DNA from: Paroedura picta | Lineage: Eukaryota > Chordata > Lepidosauria > Squamata > Gekkonidae | DNA length: 64,000 nt | Assembly (NCBI RefSeq): GCF_049243985.1 | Contig: NC_135369.1 | Span: 25,838,765 to 25,902,764, forward strand | Direction: 5' to 3' | Part shown: positions 32,429 through 41,560 of the stretch, piece after piece | Position numbering within the stretch: the first letter of the stretch is position 1 | Layout: each line of letters opens with the position of its first letter | Position numbers and translations under genes: made by a program | The notes under the pieces: model-generated | What the model was told of the DNA's origin: nothing | The model's input: only the letters and a program-made list of their open reading frames with translations | The model's database searches: none

Positions 32429-33032
32429 GAAGAAGAAGAGTTGGTTCTTATATGCCGCTTTTCTCTACCCAAAGGAAACTCAAAGTGGCTTACATTCACC
32501 TTCCCTTTCTTCTCCCCACAACAGACACCCTGTGAGGTGGAAAAAGAAGAGTTGGTTCTTATATGCTGCTTTTCTCCACCCAAAAGAGATTCAAAGTAGC
32601 TTACATTCATCTTCCCTTTCCTCTCCCCACAACAGACACCCTGTGAGGTAGAAGAAGTAGAATAGTTGATTCGTATATGCAGCTTTTCTCTACCAGAAGG
32701 AGTCTCAAAGTGGCTTCAACTTTCCCTTTCCTCTCCCCACAACACATTGTGAGGTAGAAGAAGAAGAGTTGGTTTTTATATGGCGCTTTTCTCTACCAGA
32801 AGGAGTCTCAAAGTGGCTTCTAATCGCTTTCCCTTTCCTCTCCCCACAACAGATACCCTGTGAGGTAGGAGAGGCTGAGAGAGCCCTGATATTACTGCTC
32901 GATCAGAACAACTTTATCAGAGCTGTGGCGAGCCCGAGGTCACCCAGCTGGCTGCATGTGGAGGAGGAGCGGGGAATCAAACCTGGCTAGTCAGATTAGA
33001 GGTCTGCACTCCTAACCACTACACCAAGCTGA
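32429..33032 (-). mobile_element. SINE-A with tandemly repeated tail
   Basis: On the minus strand, one full SINE-A (33032 to about 32755) is followed by about three further copies of only its 3' part (about 100-113 bp each, at 32755-32650, 32650-32540 and 32540-32429). Each starts near CACAGGGTGTC and ends in the TTCTTCTTC tail. Same process as at 42637-43711. Confidence 0.9.
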
Positions 33033-33034
33033 AA

Positions 33035-33980
33035 CTAAGAAGGAGCTCTGATTGATCAGCCTGGTGGGCCATTTAGTTCACCATAATATTTCACATAGCA
33101 GTCAACCTGTTGATCTGGATAGCCAACAGACAGAGCATAGAGGCAAAGGTTTTCCTCTTTGCATACATATGCAGATGCTTACTGCCTCTGGATATGGCTA
33201 GTAACCATTAATAGATCTTTCTTCTGGGAATGTGTCCAGTTCCTTCACTACTTCCATTGGCAGTAAATTCTACAATTTAATCACTAGAGTAAAAACAAGT
33301 TACTTGTTTTGTCCATCAACTGGGTGCCCCAAATTCTAGTTTAGTGGAACAGGGAGCAAAAGTTCTCTCTATCCCCTCTCTCTGCCTTATGCATAGAGTC
33401 ATATCCCTTCTTAGCTGTCTCTTCTCTAAAATGAAAAGTCTATATTCATCAGCCTTTCCTCATAGGAGTGGTGCTCCAACCCCTTAATCATCTCGGTTTG
33501 TGTTCTGCACATCCTTTTTGGGCTACAACCATCAGACTGATATGCCACCTTCCAAATGAGCCAGCCCCATAGATATGTACATCTGACTTTTTCAGTCTTT
33601 TCAGTGGTATAACACCATGAATTGACATTTTCATTGAGTTATCCATGCCAAGATCTCTTTCATTCTCTCTCTCGGCTAGTTCGGATCCCATCAACATACA
33701 GTTAAAATTAGAATTTTTGTTCCAGCGTGCATCTCCTTATACTTACAGGCGTGGAATTTCACTGTCCGTGTTGTTGCCCTCCCACTCACTTTTAGAGAGA
33801 TCTTCCCAAAGATCATTACAATCTATCTTGGTTTTGACCTGTCTAAATAATTTGGCATTATCAGCAAATGGGCGGCACTTCACTTACCGCAATTCCTGAT
33901 AGACAAAAGAAATAGTACCGTTCCCAACACCGATCCTCATCTGTGCCTGCTGCTCACATCCCCCATTGACAGAACTGTGA
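33035..33980 (-). mobile_element. Old CR1-type LINE, long fragment
   Basis: The minus-strand reading around 33480-33340 gives a decayed 'EERL-NI-LF-LE-RQLRRDM' tract, equal to the CR1 tract RLRDLGMFSLEKRRLRGDM, followed by GGGGCACCCAGTTGATGGAC. The sequence is an old subfamily with homologues in turtles and crocodilians (from memory). Heavily mutated. Confidence 0.7.
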
Positions 33981-34224
33981 ATTTATCCCTGTGGTCTGAT
34001 TCCTGTAATTCAGCCGATTTGACAGGAAGTAAGTGGATTCCACTGAGATGTGGTATTGGGGGAGAGTTCTACACTGATGGACCAATCAGTGGGTTCTACA
34101 TCAATCAAGCCTGAACTCTTCCTAGAAGCTAAAATGTCTTGACTATGATTATCTTACTTTGGCCACATTATGAGAAGACAAGAAACCCTGGAGAAGACAA
34201 TAATGCAGGAAAAGAGGAAGGGTG

Positions 34225-34815
34225 ATATCAGTGCTTGGCTCTTGTGTCCCTTCCTTGCATGCTCAGGGAAATGCTGATCACTGCTTTGGGCTCAGGAGGT
34301 GAATTTCCTCCAAGCCAAACTGGCCAGGTATTCTGGCTTTCTGGGGAAGGGGGCATCATGTGGGCATGAAATTAGCATCACTGTGGGTGGGCAGGTAGTT
34401 GAGAGTTTCCTTTGGGGGGAGGGGTATAGAAATTGTATTCAATGTCACCGAGTCAGAGGTCTGCAGCCAGACAACAGGTCACACTCAAGGAGCTGGATGC
34501 CACAGGGGTGGAGGACATGGCAAGCAGGGGCAGGTCAGTGCAAGCAGCAAGCCTCTTGTTCTGATTCTAGCAACGTCAGCACATCTCCTTCCCGGACTGG
34601 GCCTTTCACATTGCGGATGATGGAGCGGCTGGTGTCGTCCATGAATTCCACCCAGACCTGCGTGCCCTGGCCTTGGGAGCCCATCCAGCCGAGCACTTTG
34701 GTCACATGGGCCAGCTTGATGGGCCCATGACGGGGGTGGCTAAAGAGCATTTGAGAGTTTCCTGCTTTGTGCAAGGGGTTGGACTAGATGTCCCTGGAGG
34801 TCCCTTCAACTCTAT
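34225..34815 (+). mobile_element. CR1-type LINE 3' end inside BovB
   Basis: GTGCTTGGCTCTTGTGTCCC through GGGCATCATGTGGGCATG to GGTTGGACTAGATGTCCC and CAACTCTATGATTC. It matches the copy at 37205-37475. It is itself split at 34411/34751 by the RPS28 retrocopy. Confidence 0.8.
34412..34750 (-). pseudogene. RPS28P: RPS28 processed retrocopy with target-site duplication
   Basis: Minus-strand frame 34750-34535 gives 71 residues: [20 protein letters not shown], then [20 protein letters not shown], then [18 protein letters not shown], stop. This is ribosomal protein S28 (69 residues), intronless. From the PIKLA block on, 9 of 62 residues differ from the vertebrate sequence I remember, and 7 of those replace arginine, as expected from CpG decay of CGN codons. 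The first eight codons are altered and two codons longer. A 13-bp direct repeat TTGAGAGTTTCCT flanks it (34399-34411 and 34751-34763). No poly(A) is clear at the 3' end. The frame is open but the arginine losses argue for a pseudogene. Confidence 0.9.
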
Positions 34816-34940
34816 GATTCAGTCAAGGAAGCCACAACCCTCAGTGTGCAAGACCTGAGCAAGGCTATTAGTGATTGGACATTTTGGAGGATGTTAATTC
34901 AATGGGTCATGGTAAGCGGGAAGTGACTTGACTTCAATTA

Positions 34941-35558
34941 ACAAATATACACCCATTCAATACAAAGACATGTCTTCTGTTACATCTCTTAAGCTTTCTC
35001 AGGAGTCTTTGGTGAAGTACCTTGTCAGGATTCGTTCTGGCACAAAAAAAAGGTTTTGAGCTGAGCTGAGTTGATATAGCAAATGACTAATGGGGCCACC
35101 CTAAACAGAGGTACACCTTTCTAAGCCCATTGCCTTCAGTGGAATTAGAATGGTATAACTGTGTTTGGGATTGCACGGTCAGGAAGCTTCAGGCCCTCCT
35201 CCACCTTAGAGCCCTTGGACAGGCAAGCCACTGATTCCTCTGCCTTCCACCTCCACCATAGGGATGAAAAGACTGACCTACATTACAGGACCAAGGTAAA
35301 GATGACAGTCAATCTACAAAAAAGGCTGCACAAGAGAGTGAAGGGAACTGGATAGTGTGGAATATTCCCCCCCTCCGGCTGCCTTGAAGGTCCGGTGTTC
35401 CATAATATTTGAGGTCAAGAAAGGCTTGGATTGAGAAGCAAGGAATTACCTCCTCCCGTTCAGCACATGGGACTTCCTAACCCCAGGGCTGCCTATCTCC
35501 CTTTCTTTCCTCTGTGTGGCCTTTCTTGGCTTGCATACCATCACATCTCTGTGAAGGA
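34941..35558. other. No recognised feature
   Basis: Unique-looking. Nothing supported. Confidence 0.4.
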
Positions 35559-35559
35559 C

Positions 35560-35682
35560 AAAATGCTGAACCTGAGTGACTGACCAAGGCCACCCAACAG
35601 GCCTTCCCGGCCAAGTGGGGATTCGAACCCACAATTCCACAGTCCCAAGTTTTAACCATTCCGCCATGCTGCCTGGGCCCCT
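35560..35682 (-). mobile_element. MIR-like tRNA SINE head
   Basis: On the minus strand: GGCAGCATGGCGGAATGGTT (A-box region), GGGTTCGAATCCCCACTTGG (B box, near perfect), then GGTGGCCTTGGTCAGTCAC. The tRNA-like boxes are well kept, but the anticodon arm and acceptor ends do not pair as in a real tRNA. Confidence 0.7.
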
Positions 35683-36752
35683 TGTTTCGCCCACTTGGTC
35701 CTGTAACCACCCCTAGAAGGCCTCTTCTCTGTTCTCGTAGCGCTGCTTATGTAAGCTTATGGGGCAGGGAGGGGGAATGCAGTTTGGGGAGTGGGTAGCC
35801 CCGTCTTTCAAGAAACATTTCCCTGAAATGTCTCTCTGGTTCTTGCTCTGCTTGTCGGCTTCCCAGAGGCAGCTGGCTGCCTGCCTGCCTGCCTGCCATC
35901 CGAGTTTAAAAACAAAAAAAACAGGACAAGATGTGCCTTCTTGGTCTGATCCAGACAGGCCGTTCATATGATAATGCCGGCTGGGACGATGATCCCATGG
36001 AGTAACATGATCATTCACAGAGCAGCGAGCGGTGTGTGTTTTCGAAAGGCTTTGTCATGCCTTTGAGTAGACCGCTGTTCCTGCTGGAAGGGTGGGGTGC
36101 TCTTTCGCTCTCTTCCCATTTGCTCCCTGGGAGGTGCGTGCCTGGATTCCTTGAGGTGAGCGTTTGGGCAAGGTCAGGCCCAGGTGTGTGTGGTGTCGGC
36201 CTCCCAGAAATGACAGGGCCCTTTTGAAAACAACTGCCTCAAAGCGCCCCAGGGAATGGGGTGGGGTGCGGGGGAGAGCCCTGCTATTGCTTCTCCAGGT
36301 TGCGGCATGGAAGATCCTTCTGGAGGCGGGCAGGAGAGCATATTCCGGCAGTAAGTCAGCTGGGCGGGTGGCGTTAGGTGGTAATTCAGGCCCTTCCTGT
36401 GAAGGTTTGCAAGTCCTGGTGCCTTTGAAATTATGCTTGCCGGCTTAAAAAAAAATACCTTGGGTGTGGAACGTGGGGCCCTATCCTTCCTAGGACAGGA
36501 GAAGGAGGAGGCGTTTGAGAATCTCCCCAAGGGTTATGGAGATCCTTGTCGCTTCAAGGACAGAGCTGAGTTAATTTCCCTCCTCTGCTACAAATGTCGC
36601 GTGTGGCCTTTGTCAAGTTACTGTTGCTCACCTCTGGTGCTCTCTTTGGGAACAGAACTCCTCGATCTCAAGAGAACAGCAGAGGTGGCAAAATGCTACT
36701 TGAGTAGGGGCGCCAAGATCCCCCTGGCCACTAGCAGTGGTTGGTGAGGGAA
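35683..36752. other. No recognised repeat or gene
   Basis: One of the longer repeat-free stretches between the two genes. Features are a CTGC-CTGC run (35878-35898) and A-rich runs. No exon-like peptide recognised. It could contain regulatory sequence. Confidence 0.4.
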
Positions 36753-36942
36753 GGCTGCTGGATCCAGGTTGGGAAAATCCTGGAGATTTGGGGATGAAGC
36801 CTGGGGAGGACAGAGACCTCTGTGGGCTGCAGTGCCACAGAGTCCACCTTCAAAGCATTGATTTTCTCCAGGGGGACTGATTTCTAGTCTGGAGATGACC
36901 AGGGGATCCCCAGGTCCATCCAGGGGATCCCCAGGAACATCC
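36753..36942 (+). repeat. Repeat B
   Basis: CTGGATCCAGGTTGGGAAAA, then GAGTCCACCTTCAAAGCATT. A short direct repeat CCAGGGGATCCCCAGG lies near its right end (36899-36932). Confidence 0.7.
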
Positions 36943-36949
36943 CTACACC

Positions 36950-37145
36950 TGAGAGCCAACATGGTATGGTGGTTGCAGTGTCAGGCTAGGAGCTGGGGTA
37001 TCCCCAGTTCGAATCCCTGCTTTACCATGGAAGTTTGCCTGGGTGACTTTGGGCCAGTCCTATACTCTTGGCCTAACCTACCTCACAGGATAGCTTAGGA
37101 TAACATGGAGGAGATGAGAGTTATATAAACCACTTTGGCTACCGG
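36950..37145 (+). mobile_element. tRNA-derived SINE (MIR-like)
   Basis: GAGAGCCAACATGGTATGGT (A-box region), CCCCAGTTCGAATCCCTGC (B box), then GGGTGACTTTGGGCCAGTCC, CCTCACAGGATAG and a GTTATATAAACCACTTTGG end. Confidence 0.8.
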
Positions 37146-37204
37146 TTGGGGAGAAGGTGGGGAAGTAAATAACATAATTCTGCTGGGAACTAAGGCAGAT
37201 TGTA

Positions 37205-37475
37205 AGTGGGTGGGCAGAAGGGACTGTGCCCATGCTTGGCTAATGTGGCCCTTTCTGGCATTCCCAGGGAAATGCCAATTGTCACTTTGGGGACGGGAGG
37301 CAAATTTCCTCCAGGCCAGAGTGGCCAGGGATTCTAGGGGGGGGGGGTTGGGGGGCATCATCTGGGCATGGAGTTGGGGTCACTGTGGGTGGTCAGGTAG
37401 TTGTGCAGTTCCTGCATTTTGCAGGGGATTGGAGTAGGTGACCCGGGAGGTCCCTTCCAGCTCTATGATTTTATG
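37205..37475 (+). mobile_element. CR1-type LINE 3' end
   Basis: GTGCCCATGCTTGGCTAATG through GGGCATCATCTGGGCATGGA to GGGAGGTCCCTTCCAGCTCT and ATGATTTTATGGAATA. Parallel to 34225-34815. Confidence 0.75.
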
Positions 37476-37889
37476 GAATAGCAAATATATGCAAATATTT
37501 GCCAAACCCTTGGCATGCTAAGAGGATGGAAGTGTTATATGGTAATAGAATCGAGAGGGCAAGAGGACTAGAGTGATTATGAGACATGGAGCTGAGAGAG
37601 TACATCTGCTTTGGAAGGCTACTTGAGGTGATCACAATGATGTAGTCATTTTCTTTTCTTTTTTAAAAAATAGAGCCCAAAGGAATAGCAGGGGGGAGGG
37701 CAAATGGGACTCCCCCTCCATGGTTCTCTAATGGCCCAGTTGCTTGAGTGGGCTGATAGCCCCTCCCCCTTTTCACACTACTTTTCCTGTCTCTCCTCTG
37801 CATGTAATATTTTTGTGTTCTTGGACCGTATTCAGTCTCAACCTAACCAATTGGGTTGGGGGTGTGGGTAGTCTTGAGCCTTTTCGATG
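37476..37889. other. No recognised feature
   Basis: Nothing supported. Confidence 0.4.
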
Positions 37890-37897
37890 ATTTACAC

Positions 37898-38029
37898 CAG
37901 GGGTAGTCAAAGTGCGGCCCTCCAGATGTCCATGGACTACAATTCCCAGGAGCCCCTGCCAGCATTGGCAGGGGCTCCTGGGAATTGTAGTCCATGGACA
38001 TCTGGAGGGCCGCACTTTGACTACCCCTG
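37898..38029. mobile_element. Palindromic hAT MITE, intact
   Basis: 132 bp, almost a perfect palindrome with a loop of only a few bases around 37963. Exact 8-bp target duplication ATTTACAC at 37890-37897 and 38030-38037. One of the youngest copies. Confidence 0.97.
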
Positions 38030-38360
38030 ATTTACACAGTGGCCATTTCCTGTGCACCTAAAGAGGCCCACCTTGCAATAGGGAGAGAGATCCCTGCCGT
38101 ATCTGCGGGTGGCCTGCTGGTTTTGCTGAATTTTATCACACACTTTCGGGCCAGCCAGTTTATTGTTAGATGTAGCGATAACCATAATTATAGTGTGCAT
38201 TTAGTGTTTTAGTCTTATGTGCTCAAAATACTTCCCACTGTTTGCCCAGTCCTTCCAAGAACTGTATAAGTTAGGCTAGCGCTATTAAGCCACAATGTAA
38301 AAGGAGAACGGGAATAGAAAGAGAATCCTATATCTGAAGGCACCTAGTGTACTCCTCGTA

Positions 38361-38614
38361 AAAGTGAGGATGGGAACAGAAAAGCAAGGAACATTTCCAA
38401 GGCAATATTCTTGTAATAATATATACATTCAATTCCAATATAATTTATTATATATTTGTGTGTGTATTGGAATTGATTTTATTTATATACACAAACACAC
38501 ACACACACACACACACCAGAATATTGCCTTGGAAAGGGTCATTGTTTTTCTGTTGATATTCTATTGTGAGCCTTCCTTTTTTCATGTTGTAATCTTAAAG
38601 TGAGGATGGGAACA
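38361..38614. repeat. Hairpin segment flanked by an 18-bp direct repeat
   Basis: The direct repeat AAAGTGAGGATGGGAACA occurs at 38361-38378 and 38597-38614. Inside, outer arms TTTCCAAGGCAATATTCT and its complement (about 38395-38412 and 38518-38535) and inner arms CAATTCCAATA (about 38430-38440 and its complement about 38466-38476) form a nested hairpin. A (CA)n run at 38485-38515 sits on one side. Element type unknown. Confidence 0.7.
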
Positions 38615-38702
38615 AAGGACCTCTGGCTTGCAGGTCATTCTCAGGGGCTCCCTCCCAAAATTTTGTTGCCTGCCATGTAAGCATCAGGCTCACTGGCTAG
38701 GG

Positions 38703-39032
38703 CAGGCTGTCTCAACCAGGGTTTCTTGAGGGCCCTGGAAGGATTTCCTGAATGGGAAGAAGTTAATATGTTTTCATATATATTTTAAAAAAACATTTAT
38801 TGGGTGATATATCTATATATGGTCCTGTCGACCTGCTTTCCCTTCCCCCCCCTTCCAAAATGGCCAGTGATGGACCTGGAGGGGGTAGGAAGGAAGTGTC
38901 CTCGGGTGGGCGTGTACACAGGTAGGCTTCCTAGCCATATTCTGTATGATCACACCACTTCTGGGCTTTCTTGAATCCTGAAGAATGGTTCAGGGGTTTC
39001 TCAACAGTAAAAAAAAAGGTTGAGAAAGGTCA
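38703..39032 (-). mobile_element. hAT-C element
   Basis: CAGGCTGTCTCAACCAGGGT to GGTTGAGAAAGGTCAG. It matches the family on the minus strand along its full length. Confidence 0.85.
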
Positions 39033-39040
39033 GGTTAGGG

Positions 39041-39370
39041 TAGCCTTTCTCAGCTTTTTCACCACTGAGAAACCCCTGGAACATTCTTCAAGCTTCAAGA
39101 AAGCCCAGAAATGACACGATTGTGCAGAATACAATTGGGAAGCATAGCTGTGTACCCAGGCCCTTCCCCTTCCCACCCACTCCAGGTCCATCATTGGACA
39201 TTTTGGGAGGAAGGTGCAGGTCAACATGACTGTATATGGTCATATCACCTGCTAAACTTGTTAATTTAAAATATATATAAATATTAGTTAGCTCCCACCG
39301 ATTTGGGAAATCTTTCCAGGGTAATAAAAAAACCCCAGGGTTTCATGAAACTCTGGTTGAGAAAGGACTG
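39041..39370 (+). mobile_element. hAT-C element, head to head with the previous one
   Basis: TAGCCTTTCTCAGCTTTTTC to CTCTGGTTGAGAAAGGACTG. A full-length copy in the opposite orientation, 8 bp from its neighbour. Confidence 0.85.
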
Positions 39371-39470
39371 GACTAGGGTCTTCAAAGGCAGATTTGTCAG
39401 GCCTTTTCAATCTTGGTGGCACTCCACAGTAGCCTGAACAGCAAAGTGGTTTGGGATGAGAAGGCTTCTA

Positions 39471-39662
39471 CACAGTAGTTGCTCTGACTGAGATGGTCCA
39501 ATAATGTCAGGTCTCAGAAGCTAAGCCAGGTCCACCCTAGATGGTATTTGGGCCTCCAAGGGAGTCCAAGATGGTTACAAGCGGGGGTGAACTACCCCTA
39601 CAGGGCTGCCTTAAGTCAGTTGCAACTTGACATCATTTTCCACCACCATGCAGTAGTTATTT
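39471..39662 (+). mobile_element. 5S rRNA-derived SINE with BovB-like tail
   Basis: GTCTCAGAAGCTAAGCCAGG, then GATGGTATTTGGGCCTCCAA, keeps the order of 5S rRNA (CTCGGAAGCTAAGCAGGG, then TGGATGGGAGACC). The 3' end CCTTAAGTCAGTTGCAACTT-GACA resembles the BovB terminus (CATAAGTCAGAAGTGACTTG at about 40419). It is a likely BovB-driven SINE. Confidence 0.75.
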
Positions 39663-39757
39663 CCTGTCCGGCTTAGTGATTGTGAGCAAGGAGGTCATAG
39701 ATGCATGGACTGGGGGGGGCATAATGCACTGAATGAATGAATCTGGATTAAAGAGAT

Positions 39758-39945
39758 GTACGATTGCCAACTTTCAGGTGGAGTTTGAAGACCTCCCAAG
39801 ATTACAATTTCTACAGAACTGAGATCATGGCCCTCCTGAAAAAATGGAGGGTGGCCTCTTTGGCATTATGGTATCTCCTCTCCCCAAAAGTTATGCCCTC
39901 CCCAGGCTCCATCCCCAAACTTCCAAACCCGGAGCTGGTAGCTCT
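39758..39945 (-). repeat. Repeat B
   Basis: On the minus strand: GAGCTACCAGCTCCGGGTTT, then GGTTTGGAAGTTTGGGGATG, ending CACCTGAAAGTTGGCAATC. Confidence 0.75.
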
Positions 39946-40127
39946 AAAGGGATGTGATCTTTCACATCTGGGCTAGCAATAGGAGGGGCAGAACCGGGAA
40001 GCTTCCAGAGCCAAATCGAGTACCCTAAAAGTGCCCTCTTAGCTACCCCTGTCCTTTTGTTGACTGCTGGGTAAAAGGATTTGCATGTTGAAAGCAGCGG
40101 CTATGCCTGTGAAAGTCGATTCATTTG

Positions 40128-40460
40128 AAATGATGTTGGAGGAGATTTGTATGGATATTGTAGATCACCAGTGGGTTCCAGATCAAATCAGGCCTATACT
40201 GTAGAAGCTAAAATGAGAGTATCACACTTTGGTCACATTATAAGAAGACAAGAGTCATTGGAAAAGACAATAACGCCAGGAAAAGCAGAAGACAGCAGGA
40301 AAAGTGGAAGAGCCAAAATGAGATGGATTGACTCAGGTAAGGAAGCCACTGCCCTCCATTTGCAAGTCCTGAGCAAGGCTGTTAATGACATTTTGGCGGC
40401 CATTGTTCATAGGGGCGCCATAAGTCAGAAGTGACTTGTGGACACTTAACACACACACAC
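40128..40460 (+). mobile_element. RTE-BovB LINE 3' end
   Basis: The frame at 40147-40434 decodes to VSHFGHIIRRQESLEKTITP, then GKAEDSRKSGRAKMRWIDS, the BovB ORF2 C-terminus (compare FGHLMRR-SLEKT-MLGK and MRWLD). It ends in CATAAGTCAGAAGTGACTTG and a (CA)n tail at 40449-40463. 5' truncated. Confidence 0.9.
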
Positions 40461-40789
40461 ACATCTGTGACAGCAGCTAGTCATCCATGGCTCACCACCC
40501 TCTCCTGAAAGAAGCTCTTCTCTGAAATTAGTTGGTGACCTTGGCCCTAGTGGTCTGTAAGGATGGTGGTAGCTTTCTATCCCCAGCTCCATCAGGGACA
40601 ATAACATCCAGTGGTTATCACAAACCAAGTTTGTAGAATCTCAGGTCGCCCTCTCTTACAAGGCACAAGCATGACGTGGAGGCAACCCATTTAGGGAAGA
40701 GCTCAACTCAGAGCATAACCTCCCAGGGCCAATGCCCCTCCTGCCCCAAAACTGAGGGGGAAGAGCAAGGCAGCCATCTAAAAGGGGAT

Positions 40790-40937
40790 CAGATACATTC
40801 ATGGAGGATTAGGGTTGCCAACAGTCCAGGAGAAAAAGTGCAATGGGATATGCCCTGCTTCTGTTCCTTAACAGAATGGCCAGTTGGCCAATGTGTGAGG
40901 CAGGATGGGCCATGGGTCTGATTTGGCATCTGTACTG
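40790..40937 (+). mobile_element. CR1-type LINE 3' end fragment
   Basis: ACATTCATGGAGGATTAGGG, then GGCAGGATGGGCCATGGGTC, then TGATTTGGCATCTGTACTGT. A decayed copy of the GGATCCAGCAGGGC-type end. Confidence 0.55.
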
Positions 40938-41079
40938 TTTCACGTTTCTAGAAGATGGCAGCTCGGCATGTTGTTAGCTGCCCAATGTTAACTGATGTTG
41001 TTAACTGACAGGGATGGGGCGTTATAAAATAAAATGTTTATTATTTAATTATTTTATCTTCTCATGATGTGATCAAAAG

Positions 41080-41285
41080 TACATGTACCTGTCGTCCAGA
41101 TCATTGATAAAAATGTTGAAAAGTATTGGACCCAGTATCAAGCCCCATGGCACCCCATGGCACTCCATGGCACCCCATGGCAAGCCATTCCAAGCAGGGA
41201 AAGGAGCAAGAAATGCTAACCAGGTTGATGGCTTTTGAAAGCTCACTCACGTGCCGTCCCTGTTTGTTTCCTTCATGATGAGAAG
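41080..41285 (-). mobile_element. Old CR1-type LINE fragment with a short tandem
   Basis: CAGATCATTGATAAAAATGT, then TTGGACCCAGTATCAAGCCC, matches a stretch of the old CR1 subfamily. CACCCCATGG/CACTCCATGG repeats in tandem at 41150-41180. Confidence 0.55.
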
Positions 41286-41286
41286 G

Positions 41287-41465
41287 AGTCAGATAGCCTA
41301 CAGTAAGATCGGAGGGAATCTCAGCATGATATGGGTTGACTCAAGAGACGAAGCCAGTTAGAAGGACCTGAGCAAGGCTATCAGTGATACAATGGTTTTT
41401 TTTTTTGGGGGGGGGTTTCATTCATCAGGTTGCCATAAGTTGGAAGCCACTTGATTTGTTTGCTT
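41287..41465 (+). mobile_element. RTE-BovB LINE 3' end, diverged
   Basis: GAATCTCAGCATGATATGGG, then GACCTGAGCAAGGCTATCAG, then CAGGTTGCCATAAGTTGGAA. It contains a T-run/G-run at 41397-41418. Confidence 0.75.
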
Positions 41466-41560
41466 GTTTATTTATTATTAGATTTCTATACCGCCGCTCA
41501 CCGTAGCCTCACGGCAGTTTACATCATAAAATTCTAAAAACAGTATCGCACCCAGCTTGC

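Larger units (their letters stand above)
34050..34940 (+). mobile_element. RTE-BovB LINE 3' end, interrupted
   Basis: The left part (34050-34224: GGGTTCTACATCAATCAAG, TGGCCACATTATGAGAAGAC, CCTGGAGAAGACAATAATGC) resumes at about 34816 (AGTCAAGGAAGCCACAACCC, GACATTTTGGAGG) and ends in the BovB terminus GGGAAGTGACTTGACTTCAA. A CR1-type end that carries an RPS28 retrocopy lies in between. Confidence 0.85.

Noticed and set aside
35590-35680. Possible tRNA gene with a good B box
   Set aside because: Only the internal promoter boxes are tRNA-like; the acceptor and anticodon stems do not form and a SINE body follows.
37898-38029. Palindromes taken as a CRISPR array or microRNA hairpin
   Set aside because: The units are dispersed, not arrayed with spacers, and the 8-bp duplications identify them as hAT MITEs. 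Processing into small RNA is not excluded but not shown.
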